A stretch of DNA of 59,677 nt from Acidobacteriota bacterium (lineage in GTDB: Bacteria > Acidobacteriota > Terriglobia > UBA7540). The stretch spans positions 1 to 59,677 of the forward strand of contig CADDZJ010000015.1 in assembly GCA_902812415.1 (NCBI GenBank), in the 5' to 3' direction. The notes beneath the pieces are model-generated. The model worked only from the letters and a program-made list of their open reading frames with translations. It was not told the DNA's origin and made no database searches. Positions 1 to 9,286 of this stretch are shown one piece after another (within the stretch, counting starts at the first letter, position 1; each line of letters opens with the position of its first letter). A program made the position numbers and the translations under genes.

Positions 1-10
1 TATTGACCCT

Positions 11-135
11 ACTGGGGTTTACAAATTATAGTGACAGCATTTTCTGTAGCGCCGGTGTCCTCACCGGCGTTTTTCGGCGCTGAGGACAGCGCCGCTACAA
101 TCCGCGTTGTCACTATAATTTGTAATTCTCAATAG
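11..135. repeat. Cloverleaf palindromic repeat, copy A
   Basis: About 125 bp with 18-bp perfect terminal inverted repeats (19-36 against 108-125). Inside is a TGTAGCG/CGCTACA stem enclosing two hairpins, CGCCGGTG-tcct-CACCGGCG and GGCGCTG-agga-CAGCGCC. The two tetraloops are reverse complements of each other. Near-identical copies lie at 22471-22596 and 42873-42999, an inverted degenerate copy at 39625-39729 and a half copy at 37606-37631. This copy sits just past the stop codon of the neighbouring minus-strand gene and could also end its transcript. Confidence 0.85.
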
Positions 136-140
136 ATCGT

Positions 141-2561
141 TCAGTTTCTCAGCGGTTTTCCCTTCTTCAGCATATGCTGGATGCGTTCCTGAGTCTTCTT
201 TTCACCACATAGGCTTACAAACGCCTCGCGCTCGAGGTCTAACAGGTATTGTTCAGAGACGCGTTGCGGGGAGGTGAACTCACCGCCGCCGGAAAGCACC
301 TTTGCCAGTTTTGTGCCAATCACCACATCAAAATCAGAGATATATTCCGCGCGCCGCATCAGGTGCAGCCCGAGTTTCAGCTTGCTGTAAGCTGATTGGC
401 CCAGAACCTGAACGTCCTCACGCGGCTTGCCGGGGCGGTAGCCCAGCTTCACCAAGTCTAACGCCAGTTGCTTGGCCGCCGCCAACTGACGATCACGATT
501 CATGCAGATGACGTCCTGAGGAGAGAGATAGCCAAACTTGCGCGCTTCCTCCGCGCTGCTTGAGACTTTGGCCATGCCTAGGTTCAAAAAGACCTCTTTC
601 AGCGGCAAGAATGGGTCGGCATCCTCAACATCGGGGACGGAATCCATAGCGCGAAGGAGCATCTCCTTGCTGCCTCCGCCGGCAGGAATGAGGCCGACGC
701 CGGTCTCAACCAAACCCATGTAAGTCTCGGCGGCGGCGACTCTGCGCGCGCAATGCAAAGAAATTTCAACGCCCCCGCCTAGCGTGAGTCCAAATGGCGC
801 AGCGATAACAGGCTTCGGCGCGTACTTCAATGCCATGTTGGCACGCTGAAAGGCGCGAACCGCTTCATGTACTTCATCCCAATCGCCTTCCTGGATGGCA
901 AGCAGCAACAGCATCAGATTCGCGCCGGCGCTGAAGTTCGCGCCCTGGTTTCCCGCCACCATTGCGTCGAAATCTTCATCCAGCGCCTTCAAGCCGGAGC
1001 GGATCATCTGAATGGTGTCGGGCCCTAGGGTGTTCATCTTGGAATGAAACTCAAGGCACAGAACGCCGTCGCCCAGGTCGATCAGACTTGCGCCCGCATT
1101 CTTTTTGATCTCGCGGTTCTGCGCTTTCAGAGAAGAGAGCAGCAGGACGCCAGGCTGCTCTTCGAGAACCATAGGATTGCCGCGATGATAATCGAAGACG
1201 AAGGTTGAGCCATTGGAATGGGTATAGAAGGAGATCTGCCCCGATGTCAGAAGGTTTTCAATCAACGGCGGCGCGCAGAGATTCTGACGGCGCCAGACCT
1301 CCATGACCTTCTCAACGCCGATGGAGTCCCACAATTCAAAAATCCCGAGCTCCCAGTTGAAGCCCCAGCGCATTGCGCGGTCGACGGAAACGATGTCATC
1401 CGAAATCTCGGGTGTGCGCTGTGCCGTGTAATGAAATGTGCGGCCCAGAAGTTCCTGATAAAATCGCCCGATGCGGTCGGAAGACTCAAATAAACTGCGA
1501 ACGCGCTGCCCCGCGTCTTCAATATTCACAGCCATATCGAGAGCCGGCAATTTGGGCTTCTGCCGCGGTCGGTATTCAAAAGTGGAAAGATCCAATGTCA
1601 GGATCTCACTTTCTCCCTCGCGCGCTTCCTTTGACGGAAGCCTCTTGTAAAATCCCTGATGGGTTTTCTCCCCTAAAAGATGATGTTCGATCATTTGAGG
1701 CACGAATTCGGGAAGACAGAAGGCATCAAGCCCTTTTTCTTCGGGGAGCGAATTTCGCAAATTATTAACAACATGCGCGAAAACGTCCAGTCCGACCAAA
1801 TCGAGCAGGCGAAAAGTGGCTGACTTGGGCAAACCCATGGCGGGGCCGGTGAGAGCGTCAATTTCCTCGATGGAGAATCCGAAAGTCTGCATCAGCCGAA
1901 GCGTCATGCCCATCACAAACGTGCCGATCCGATTGGCGATGAAGTTGGGAGTGTCTTTGGCGCGAACGACGCCTTTGCCGAGCGTTTCGTCTCCGAAGCG
2001 CGAGATTTGTTCCAGAACTTCCGGCAGAGTTTCCGCCGTCGGAATCACTTCCAGAAGCTTCATGTAACGCGGCGGATTAAAGAAGTGAGTTCCCAGCCAG
2101 CGGCGCCGGAAATCGTCGGGAAGTCCTTCGGCGATCGCTGTGAGCGAAATGCCGGAAGTGTTGGAACTGATGATGGCGTCGGGGTTGAGATGCGGAAGAA
2201 TCCGGCGCAGCAATGCCCGCTTGATCTCGAGGTCTTCAATGACCGCCTCAATAATCCAGTCACAACCTTTGACCCAATGCAGGTGATCTTCAAAATTTCC
2301 GATGGAGATAAATCGAGCGAATTCAGGAACAAAAAAGGCGGGCGGGCGGGCCTTCAAAGCGTTGTCCAACCCGGTCCGCGCCAATCGGTTCCGAACGGAC
2401 AGATCATTCAGGGTAAGCCCCTTTTTCATCTCATCGGGCGAAAGCGAGGAAGGCGCACAATCGAGCAAGGCACATGGAATCTGAGCATTGGCGAGATGGC
2501 CCGCAATTTGCGACCCCATCGTTCCGGCTCCCAGCACTGCAACTTTGCGAATTTCGCGCAT
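141..2561 (-). CDS. 3-hydroxyacyl-CoA dehydrogenase / enoyl-CoA hydratase, two-domain (FadN-like)
   Basis: An 806-residue beta-oxidation enzyme that hydrates enoyl-CoA and oxidises 3-hydroxyacyl-CoA with NAD. The dehydrogenase comes first: a Rossmann motif GAGTMG at residues 11-16 and the catalytic-His motif GTHFFNP near 157-163. An enoyl-CoA hydratase/isomerase domain follows at about 490-700, with the oxyanion-hole stretch ANFSAGANLM and a GLVETGVGLIPAGGG stretch. This order (HAD then ECH) is that of Bacillus FadN and is the reverse of E. coli FadB. I place the start at the ATG at 2561 because the Rossmann fold begins there; the frame extends further upstream with non-family sequence. No thiolase gene is adjacent; one lies 12 kb away. 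The 200-bp gap to modA is a divergent promoter region. Confidence 0.88.
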   Translation of the reverse strand: MREIRKVAVLGAGTMGSQIAGHLANAQIPCALLDCAPSSLSPDEMKKGLTLNDLSVRNRLARTGLDNALKARPPAFFVPEFARFISIGNFEDHLHWVKGCDWIIEAVIEDLEIKRALLRRILPHLNPDAIISSNTSGISLTAIAEGLPDDFRRRWLGTHFFNPPRYMKLLEVIPTAETLPEVLEQISRFGDETLGKGVVRAKDTPNFIANRIGTFVMGMTLRLMQTFGFSIEEIDALTGPAMGLPKSATFRLLDLVGLDVFAHVVNNLRNSLPEEKGLDAFCLPEFVPQMIEHHLLGEKTHQGFYKRLPSKEAREGESEILTLDLSTFEYRPRQKPKLPALDMAVNIEDAGQRVRSLFESSDRIGRFYQELLGRTFHYTAQRTPEISDDIVSVDRAMRWGFNWELGIFELWDSIGVEKVMEVWRRQNLCAPPLIENLLTSGQISFYTHSNGSTFVFDYHRGNPMVLEEQPGVLLLSSLKAQNREIKKNAGASLIDLGDGVLCLEFHSKMNTLGPDTIQMIRSGLKALDEDFDAMVAGNQGANFSAGANLMLLLLAIQEGDWDEVHEAVRAFQRANMALKYAPKPVIAAPFGLTLGGGVEISLHCARRVAAAETYMGLVETGVGLIPAGGGSKEMLLRAMDSVPDVEDADPFLPLKEVFLNLGMAKVSSSAEEARKFGYLSPQDVICMNRDRQLAAAKQLALDLVKLGYRPGKPREDVQVLGQSAYSKLKLGLHLMRRAEYISDFDVVIGTKLAKVLSGGGEFTSPQRVSEQYLLDLEREAFVSLCGEKKTQERIQHMLKKGKPLRN

Positions 2562-2761
2562 GATGATCCTCAAAATGAAGATAGCATAATCATGCGCTGG
2601 GTTGGCGCGTTGCTGCCTGACGCGGGCAGCCGCCTGGTTTGCGATGGCCCAGGCCAATGGCAAATTGAGGTTTTAAGCGAATTTTCCATCGCAAGACGTG
2701 TTAAAATAGCAAGATTTTCGCATAAAATCATATATCAAGTGCAATTGCGAAGGGAGATGCT

Positions 2762-3538
2762 TTGAAAACAGCCGTCCTGGCTATTTTGTTAAGTCTTGCG
2801 ATCGGAAGCTCGGTCGTGCGTTCACAGCCCGAATCTCAAAACGGCTCCATCAACCTGACCATTTCTGCCGCGATCAGCCTGACCGAACCTCTGCAGGCGA
2901 TCCGAACGCTTTACCGCCGGCAGTCGCCCGGTGTTTCCCTGACGTTCAACCTGGGCGCTTCCGGCATTCTGGCGCAGCAGATTGAGGAGGGCGCGCCGGT
3001 GGATATCTTCATTTCGGCATCGCCTGAGGAAATGAACGCGCTCGCCTCCCGAGGGCTTCTTCTGAATTCAACGCGGCGCTACCTGCTGAAAAACACATTG
3101 GTTTTAATCTGTCCCGGTTCATGCAAGGTTTCAGGGTTTATGGATTTGGTCCGCCCCGATGTCCGGCGCGTCGCAATGGCCAATCCGGATAGCGTCCCGG
3201 CGGGGGCGTATGCACGTCAGACGCTCGAATACTTCAAAATTTATCAGCGGATTTATCCCAAAATTCTTCTCGCGCAGGATGTGCGTCAAGCGCTGGTTTA
3301 TGTTGAGACCGACAATGCAGATGCGGGTCTGGTTTATGCAACGGAGGCGAAGCTCTCGAACAAAGTAAGAGTCGCCGCGATCGCACCGGAAAACGCTCAT
3401 GCTCCCATTGTTTATCCCATCGCCGTCATCAAAAGATGTCGCCATGCGGCGGCGGCGGAAAGGTTTGTGCAATATCTTTCAGGACCTGAGGCGCGGCAGA
3501 TTTTTGAACGCGAAGGTTTCGTTCCGGTCGAGAAGTGA
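2762..3538 (+). CDS. modA: Molybdate ABC transporter substrate-binding protein
   Basis: Periplasmic binding protein for molybdate or tungstate (258 residues, normal for ModA). An N-terminal signal peptide of about 22 residues ends near VRSQP. The body shows family landmarks: LTISAAISLTEPLQAI at the start of the mature protein, FNLGASGILAQQIEEGAPVDIFISA, and a C-terminal AAAERFVQYLSGPEARQIFEREGF. The start is TTG at 2762, five bases after a GGGAG ribosome-binding site; the ATG at 2757 is out of frame. It is first in the order modA-modB-modC. No ModE gene or clear ModE box was seen, so regulation is unknown. Confidence 0.93.
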   Translation: MKTAVLAILLSLAIGSSVVRSQPESQNGSINLTISAAISLTEPLQAIRTLYRRQSPGVSLTFNLGASGILAQQIEEGAPVDIFISASPEEMNALASRGLLLNSTRRYLLKNTLVLICPGSCKVSGFMDLVRPDVRRVAMANPDSVPAGAYARQTLEYFKIYQRIYPKILLAQDVRQALVYVETDNADAGLVYATEAKLSNKVRVAAIAPENAHAPIVYPIAVIKRCRHAAAAERFVQYLSGPEARQIFEREGFVPVEK

Positions 3539-3614
3539 TTCTCACCCCGCGCCACCGAGTGGTTGAAGTCTGCGCGAACAACTCAACGGTTTCTGGCGTC
3601 TCAAGACAAAAAGT

Positions 3615-4298
3615 ATGGAATTCAGCTTAGCCCCTCTCAGAGTGTCGGTTGAGACTTCGATTGTCGCAACCGGGATTACCTTTTTTCTTGGCCTGGCTGC
3701 CGCGAACTGGCGCACCCGCACATCTGGCCGGTGCGGCCCCGTGATGGATACGCTGTTCATTGTTCCTTTGGCTCTGCCGCCGACAGTCGTAGGCTATCTT
3801 TTGCTCCTTCTGCTTGGAAGAAGCAGCCCTTTGGGAAAGGCGCTTGAGAGCCTTGGCCTTCAGGTGCTCTTCTCATGGCCCGCCACACTGATTGCCGCCA
3901 CGGTTGTTGCTTTTCCATTAATGTACCTCTCGGCGCGCGGAGCGCTGGAGCAGGTGAATCCCAGCTTTCTTCACGCAGCGCGCACGCTGGGAGCTTCCGA
4001 GTGGACGGCCTTCTGGAAGGTCGCGCTGCCCCTGGCGTGGCCGGGCGTCCTTGCCGGAACCATTCTCGCCTTTGCGCGCGCTCTGGGAGAGTTTGGCGCC
4101 ACGCTGATGATTGCCGGCAACATTCCCGGAAAGACCCAGACGCTGCCCATTGCGATCTTTTTCGCCGCCGAAGCGGGCAATATGAGGCAAGCCCTGGCCT
4201 GGGTGCTCATCACGCTGGGGATCGCCTCGGCAGCCCTGGTTGCATTTAACACCTGGGGGCGCAGGCGGCGCGGAACACTAAGCGGCACGCGAGGATGA
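3615..4298 (+). CDS. modB: Molybdate ABC transporter permease
   Basis: Integral membrane permease (227 residues, typical ModB length) with several hydrophobic segments. The cytoplasmic EAA loop that contacts the ATPase reads AARTLGASEWTAFWKVALPLAWPG, followed by a C-terminal GEFGATLMIAGNIPGKTQTLP, both very characteristic of ModB/CysT permeases. The gene lies 76 bp after modA and its stop overlaps the modC start (ATGA at 4295-4298), so the two are probably translationally coupled. The ribosome-binding site for the ATG at 3615 is weak. Confidence 0.93.
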   Translation: MEFSLAPLRVSVETSIVATGITFFLGLAAANWRTRTSGRCGPVMDTLFIVPLALPPTVVGYLLLLLLGRSSPLGKALESLGLQVLFSWPATLIAATVVAFPLMYLSARGALEQVNPSFLHAARTLGASEWTAFWKVALPLAWPGVLAGTILAFARALGEFGATLMIAGNIPGKTQTLPIAIFFAAEAGNMRQALAWVLITLGIASAALVAFNTWGRRRRGTLSGTRG

Positions 4299-5383
4299 TT
4301 GTGGAGCTTCTGGTCGAGATTCAAAGGGAATTCAAAGACTTCAAGCTGGAAGTCGCCTTTTGCGCCGGAGACAAGACACTCGGAATTTTGGGGCCTTCCG
4401 GTTCCGGCAAGAGCATGACGTTGCGCGCGATTGCGGGCCTCGAAACGCCCACCCGCGGCCAGATCGTTCTGAATGGCCGAACGCTTTTCGATTCGAAGCG
4501 CGGAATTAATCTTCCGAGCCGCAGGCGCCGCATGGGGTTTCTGCTGCAGGATTATGCGCTCTTCCCTCATATGACCGTTGCTGAAAATATCGGGTTCGGC
4601 CTGCGTCATTTGTCCCGACACGAAGCGGGAAAGAAAGTGGCGGAGCAAATGGCCCGAGTTCAACTCCAGGGATTGGAAGACCGTTACCCCAGGCAGCTTT
4701 CCGGCGGCCAGCAACAGCGCGCGGCGCTGGCTCGGGCTTTGGCGATTGATCCAGAGGCGCTTCTGCTCGATGAGCCGCTCTCCGCGCTCGACATCCACTT
4801 GCGTAGCCAGATGGAAGCTCTGCTCATTGAGACGCTTTCCGCCTTTCGAGGCGTTTCTCTCTACGTCACTCACAATCTTGAAGAAGCTTATCGAATCTCG
4901 GAAGAGATCGTTGTCATTTCGAAAGGCAAAGAAATCGCTTTGGGTCCGAAAGAAGAGATTTTTCGCGATCCGCGCACGTTCACGGTGGCCCAGGTGACCG
5001 GCTGCAAGAATTTCTCGCGCGCCCGGCTGAAGTCGGCCGATGAAGTTGAAGCTCTGGATTGGGGTTGTCAACTGCGCGTGTGCCTTCCGATTCCAGAGGG
5101 CATGGACTTTCTCGGCATTCGAGCCCATCATCTGTCGCTTTCGGACGCGGGAGGCGGGGTCAATACATTTCCCTGCGGGTTGATCCGCATGATCGAGGGA
5201 CCTTTCCGGATGACGCTCTATCTGAAACTCCTCATGCCTGAAGCACCCTTCGTCCATCATCATCTCCAGGCGGAAATCACCCGAGAGAAATGGATGTCTC
5301 TCAAGGAACGTCCATTCCCATGGTATGTCCGTTTGGATCCCGAAAGAATCATGTTGCTGCGCAAGGATTCGGCGAATGGATAG
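4295..5383 (+). CDS. modC: Molybdate ABC transporter ATP-binding protein
   Basis: ATPase subunit (362 residues) powering molybdate import. Walker A GPSGSGKS is at residues 33-40, the Q-loop at Gln85 (LLQDYALFPHM), the signature LSGGQQQR at 135-142, Walker B LLLDE at 156-160 and the H-loop His at 193 (VTHN). The C-terminal 100 residues form a TOBE/MOP-like regulatory region less conserved than the ATPase. The start overlaps the modB stop as ATGA. A 555-residue antisense open frame across modBC is a composition artefact. Confidence 0.93.
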   Translation: MIVELLVEIQREFKDFKLEVAFCAGDKTLGILGPSGSGKSMTLRAIAGLETPTRGQIVLNGRTLFDSKRGINLPSRRRRMGFLLQDYALFPHMTVAENIGFGLRHLSRHEAGKKVAEQMARVQLQGLEDRYPRQLSGGQQQRAALARALAIDPEALLLDEPLSALDIHLRSQMEALLIETLSAFRGVSLYVTHNLEEAYRISEEIVVISKGKEIALGPKEEIFRDPRTFTVAQVTGCKNFSRARLKSADEVEALDWGCQLRVCLPIPEGMDFLGIRAHHLSLSDAGGGVNTFPCGLIRMIEGPFRMTLYLKLLMPEAPFVHHHLQAEITREKWMSLKERPFPWYVRLDPERIMLLRKDSANG

Positions 5384-5417
5384 CCGCCGGGCGCGATATT
5401 CGCAGCCAAACGCGGCG

Positions 5418-6782
5418 TCACCTTGATCTTTCCCCTTCACGGGTCGGAGAATACAACCGCGCTGCCGTATCGTGAAAATATGAGTGAGCCATCTTAAGCG
5501 CCGCGACCTCGGTAATCTCATGATCTGCCACCATCTCCGCGAGCGCCCAGGCCAGCGACTGGCGCGCCGAACGGACTCCAAGCCAATAACCCTCCTCAGC
5601 TCCAATGATTTTGCTGTACGGGTAGGCATCCGAGCCAAACATCACTTTGTCAGGGTAGATTTCGAGCCACTGCTTCAAAATGCGAGCGAATTCAGAGGGG
5701 TAGAGCAGCAGCTCAATCTCCGACGAATCCAGATAAACGTTCCGCATGGCCGTCAGCCAGATGGCTTTCCGGTCGTAAGGGTAGCCGCCATGGAGCAAAA
5801 CAAAAGTTGTGTGAAGGTATCGAGGGTCGCGCAGGATGTTTTCCAGATTCAGGACATTGCTCTTTTGCAGGCTGAAGTAGTCTCCTCCTACGGCTGCCGT
5901 GTGAATGTTCACCGGCAAATGCAAACGACTGCCCTGGCGAATGAGGTAGCGAAAAACATAGTCCTGGAAAGTCTTATATTCCGCCGGGCTTGGAAGACCT
6001 CCGTGACCATAACGGGCGTAGATGGCCGCTGCGGCGGCGCGGGGCGGATCGCTGAAGTTCAGCGAGCGGAAATAAGCAATCTCAAACTTCATGGCGATGC
6101 CGCCACGGCTCTTGTTCTGTTCAAGGATATGGTTGATGAAGGCCAGGTAATTTCTGAACGTATCCGGAAGGCGATCAAGCGCGGCTTGTCGGAGGTAACG
6201 ACGAAGCATCTTCTCTTGCAAAGGGATGTATACGGCCTCATCGGGATTGCGATTGATGAAGTTCTTGTTGTTAAACGGGAAAAGGAAGGAGTCCACAAAA
6301 AAGACCCAACGGAAACGCTTGGGATCAAGATAACCCGGCATGTCAACCCGATTGGCCAGCGAAGTTTCTATCCCGCACTGATCGAGGATATGGTCCCAAT
6401 AACCGATACCCGGTCGGTCCGCGGTTTGCCGCAGGAGCCAGACTTCATGCGCGGGCGAAAAATCAGAATAGGGATAATGGAAGAGCGCGCGCGCAGCCTG
6501 TAAAAATTCCGGGTTTGTCTCCCGCAGGCGGAGCGGAGAACTGCCCGGAGGGGACGTCATCGCATCCACGTTGGGATCATCGGAAAAACCCGGGTGAGCG
6601 TGATCATCAAAAATCGGGATTCCATCGATTTTCTGCAACAGCGCTTGATAAATGGTCTCAAAATTAGTTCCCGGAAACGGGCGCGCCTGGGCGCACAAGC
6701 GCTGAGGCAGAAGGATTAAAACAATCCCCAGCGGCGCTCTAAGCCAACACCGCCACACCCTCCGAAGCAGTGACCTTTTCAT
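5418..6782 (-). CDS. Secreted amidohydrolase-family protein
   Basis: About 454 residues with an N-terminal signal peptide (hydrophobic LRAPLGIVLILLPQRLCAQA). The fold looks like the amidohydrolase-2 TIM barrel: an early metal-binding pair in DDHAHPG, a barrel-strand His in VLLHGGYPYD, and a late Asp in VMFGSDAYPYS. Such proteins hydrolyse or decarboxylate carbonyl substrates; the substrate here is unknown. I prefer the ATG at 6782, with GAGG six bases upstream, over the ATG at 6794, which abuts its AGGGA. It starts 41 bp after the end of the enolase-superfamily gene, so the two are likely one minus-strand operon, possibly acting on the same sugar-acid or lactone. Confidence 0.78.
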   Translation of the reverse strand: MKRSLLRRVWRCWLRAPLGIVLILLPQRLCAQARPFPGTNFETIYQALLQKIDGIPIFDDHAHPGFSDDPNVDAMTSPPGSSPLRLRETNPEFLQAARALFHYPYSDFSPAHEVWLLRQTADRPGIGYWDHILDQCGIETSLANRVDMPGYLDPKRFRWVFFVDSFLFPFNNKNFINRNPDEAVYIPLQEKMLRRYLRQAALDRLPDTFRNYLAFINHILEQNKSRGGIAMKFEIAYFRSLNFSDPPRAAAAAIYARYGHGGLPSPAEYKTFQDYVFRYLIRQGSRLHLPVNIHTAAVGGDYFSLQKSNVLNLENILRDPRYLHTTFVLLHGGYPYDRKAIWLTAMRNVYLDSSEIELLLYPSEFARILKQWLEIYPDKVMFGSDAYPYSKIIGAEEGYWLGVRSARQSLAWALAEMVADHEITEVAALKMAHSYFHDTAARLYSPTREGERSR

Positions 6783-6823
6783 GACCTGCCTCATTCCCTA
6801 GCCAAGGGATTTTATGGCTGGCC

Positions 6824-8050
6824 TCACCAATTCGTATATGAGCCGTCCGGGCGACGCAACATGGGGATGGGACGCGCCGGCTCCGTAATCTCGGCGGCCA
6901 ATTGCAAGGGCTTCGTATCAAGAGTCACGCCCAGCCCGGGACGCTGATTGGGCCACATCTTTCCGTTCCGGAAGTCGTAGCATTCAGGCAGATGAGGATG
7001 TTTGCCGAGGGCCGGATGCAACGCTTCCATCAGAACGGGGCCTGAGAAGGTGGAGAGCGCATGGACCAGGGCGGCTTCGGCTACCGGCCCGGTGAAGTGC
7101 GGGATCAGCCCCACATCATGCGTTTCGCACAGCGCCGCAATCTTCATATATTCTGTCAGGCCGCCCACGTTTGGCAGAGTCACGCGGGCATAGTCGATCA
7201 GTTGCTGCTCGACCAGATCGCTCACGTCCCATCGGGCGCCAAATTGCTCGCCCACCGCAATCGGAACCTTCACGTGCGCCCGCAATTGCCGATAGATATC
7301 GGGATATTCTGAGCGTACCAGATCTTCAGCGAAGTAAGGCTCCAGATTCTCGATCAGCGTGCTGAGGCGAACGGCATCGGGGAAAGCGAGACGGGTGTGA
7401 TAATCGAGCGACCAGTCGCCCTCCTTGCCTACGCCTTCGCGGATTTCGGCACACTGCTCGTAGGTTTTGCGCACCATCTGATGGGAATTGAACGGCTGGC
7501 CGGGTGCAGGATCAGCCACTGCCGTGCGGAAGGCGCGAAACCCATCCTCCATGCAGGCGCGGGCGGCTTCTTTAAGGCTGCCTTTCACCGGATAGGCCGT
7601 GGCGTAGCATTCGATGTAATCCCGCGATCGTCCGCCGATCAATTCATAGACGGGAACGCCCAGCGCTTTGCCTTTAATATCCCAGAGCGCCAGGTCCAAA
7701 GCTCCTAGCGCATCCAATTTCTCGCGTCCTGCGGGGTAAAAGTAGCCCCGATACATCACTTGCCAGAGATGATCTGTTCGGAAGGGGTCTTCGCCCATGA
7801 TCATGGCGCCGCACTGCCGGATGGTATCCACTGAGCCGCCTTCGCCAATGCCGGTAATGCCCTGGTCGGTTTCTATCGTGACGATATGGGCGCTCTGGTT
7901 GAAAGTCGGGGAGGATAGCGGATTGTGATAAAAGCGGATCCGCGTGATCTTCATCCTGGAGGGAGTTGGACTTGATTCCCCATGTCCTGATGTTGTGAGC
8001 GCCGCTGTTCCGCCAACTCCCACCGTCTTCAAGAATGAGCGTCGTTCCAT
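6824..8050 (-). CDS. Tat-exported mandelate racemase / muconate lactonizing enzyme family protein
   Basis: A 408-residue enolase-superfamily enzyme with a twin-arginine signal (ERRSFLK, residues 2-8). The capping domain carries the loop GIGEGGSVDT. The barrel shows the three metal ligands in order: Asp in WSLDYHTR, Glu in YFAEDLVR, Glu in VPIAVGEQFGARW, plus a late His in GLIPHFTGPVAEA. These enzymes abstract the alpha-proton of a carboxylate; relatives include sugar-acid dehydratases and cycloisomerases. Export is unusual, since most family members are cytoplasmic. The start is backed by GGAGAG a few bases upstream. The downstream amidohydrolase is probably co-transcribed. Exact substrate unknown. 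Confidence 0.85.
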   Translation of the reverse strand: MERRSFLKTVGVGGTAALTTSGHGESSPTPSRMKITRIRFYHNPLSSPTFNQSAHIVTIETDQGITGIGEGGSVDTIRQCGAMIMGEDPFRTDHLWQVMYRGYFYPAGREKLDALGALDLALWDIKGKALGVPVYELIGGRSRDYIECYATAYPVKGSLKEAARACMEDGFRAFRTAVADPAPGQPFNSHQMVRKTYEQCAEIREGVGKEGDWSLDYHTRLAFPDAVRLSTLIENLEPYFAEDLVRSEYPDIYRQLRAHVKVPIAVGEQFGARWDVSDLVEQQLIDYARVTLPNVGGLTEYMKIAALCETHDVGLIPHFTGPVAEAALVHALSTFSGPVLMEALHPALGKHPHLPECYDFRNGKMWPNQRPGLGVTLDTKPLQLAAEITEPARPIPMLRRPDGSYTNW

Positions 8051-9130
8051 TCAAACTCTCCGCATTCTCAAAAATGCTCGATCAAATTCGCAATCCAAGG
8101 CATATCCAGAAACCGGAAAGGTATGGCAGAAGAAGGAAAATTTCAAGCCCTTTGCGCTCTAGCCCTTCCAAGTTTCCGATCTGCCGTCAGTGAGTTTCGT
8201 CTGCGCCGTAACCGGAGATCGATCGGTATATTGAAGCCGTCAACGCCTTGACTCGCCACAAGGTTTAGCTGAGCGGAAATACTGTGATCCCTCGCTACGC
8301 TTAGGATGACAGTTGGAAAGACTTTTTCAGCCGCGCGCAGGGGCAGACGGCATCCCAGTCTGCACACCATGCGCCCTACGCCAATTTCGTGTCATCCTGC
8401 AACGAACAATTTCCCGGTTTTTTAAGCTAAGTCATTTATTTTCTTTTTATTGTGAGCAACCAATAAATTAAATTAATAAGCCATTTAGAATCTGATGGAT
8501 ACAATGAATTTTGGAAATTGTTGGTAAAAAGTGAGCGAAGAATAAGCCAATAACATCCCTGTTTTCAATAAGGTATATGATTTTCCGCGCTTACCAAACC
8601 TAAACATTCTTTTGCCGCTTGTTAGTCCGTCGATTGCTACCCGGGAGGCAGGAATGGTGTCGCTGTTCTCGTGCCATGAAGTGAGCCAAAGACTCATAGC
8701 GTCTCCATCGGAATAGGGATTTTTCGTCTTCAGTCGAGGGGAAAGTTACATCAGAGGGCGCACGTTGCGAGGGAAGGATCACGCACCGCTATTTACTTAA
8801 AAGTTACCATCATCCCAAGCCTTCGTCAAGCAACCCGCTACACCCCAAGTCCGCACCCTTTAAGCTCCTCTCCATCTGCTCCCATATCTCCAAGGCTTGC
8901 GCCATCTCCTCCAACCCCACCGGGCCTGCCCAGAGGGGTGAGCCGTTCTTCGGTTCATTCCAACTGGATGGGCAGGGCAGCATCTGTTCCGGTAAGCTGG
9001 CGCCATCGTTCACCCTCCGGGTGTGAGTCCAGGATTTCGGCAAAAACTCTATATCACCCATCCCGCGGAGGGTGAACGCTCTTTGCAAACCCTCCCGTCT
9101 CCTTCAATCTGATTCTTGGGCGTAAAAAAA
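8051..9130. other. Long intergenic region without a supportable gene
   Basis: About 1.1 kb. It contains a partial TCATTCTGAG-type repeat (about 8285-8315), an AT-rich stretch (about 8410-8600), and a 12-bp inverted repeat (9008-9019 against 9066-9077). Short open frames on the minus strand (8485-8697, 8600-8782, 8810-9088) have no recognisable family signature and no convincing ribosome-binding sites. The 92-codon frame at 8810-9088 is the most protein-like of them and could be a gene remnant. Confidence 0.5.
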
Positions 9131-9135
9131 AGAGC

Positions 9136-9164
9136 TTGATCAAGATTCAACTTTCGTGTAATGT
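9136..9164 (+). promoter_or_regulatory. Candidate promoter of the cysteine leader
   Basis: TTGATC at 9136-9141, with either TGTAAT (9157-9162, spacing 15) or TAATGT (9159-9164, spacing 17) as the -10 box. The transcript would begin near 9169-9172, about 10 nt before the first ATG of the leader ORF and about 45 nt before the last. Prediction from sequence only. Confidence 0.45.
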
Positions 9165-9178
9165 AGTCTTTTCAAGCG

Positions 9179-9286
9179 ATGGCTTCGGAAATCGTCAATT
9201 CGATGAAGAACGGCATGGCCTGTAGGTGTTGTTGTTGTCGTGCGACTGTTAGCGGCCAGCGTTCTTCGGAGATGACTGACTCGTAA
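9179..9286 (+). CDS. Cysteine-rich leader peptide of a transcription attenuator
   Basis: A 35-codon ORF with in-frame ATGs at 9179, 9203 and 9215. From 9215 the peptide is 23 residues and begins MACRCCCCRATVSG. Five of six successive codons are Cys, all TGT (9221-9223 and 9227-9238), a density not expected by chance. The stop is TAA at 9284-9286. The ORF lies just before a terminator and the TauE-cysH pair, so its translation should sense charged Cys-tRNA rather than make a functional product. Segment 1 (9209-9220) of the leader fold overlaps the start of the Cys run, so a ribosome stalled there covers it. Which ATG is used is unclear; none has a strong ribosome-binding site. Confidence 0.82.
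   Translation: MASEIVNSMKNGMACRCCCCRATVSGQRSSEMTDS

Noticed and set aside
3971-5638. 555-codon minus-strand open frame
   Set aside because: Antisense to modB/modC, which carry all expected motifs; a product of GC-rich codon bias.
8810-9088. 92-codon minus-strand open frame
   Set aside because: Somewhat protein-like, but no recognised family or ribosome-binding site.
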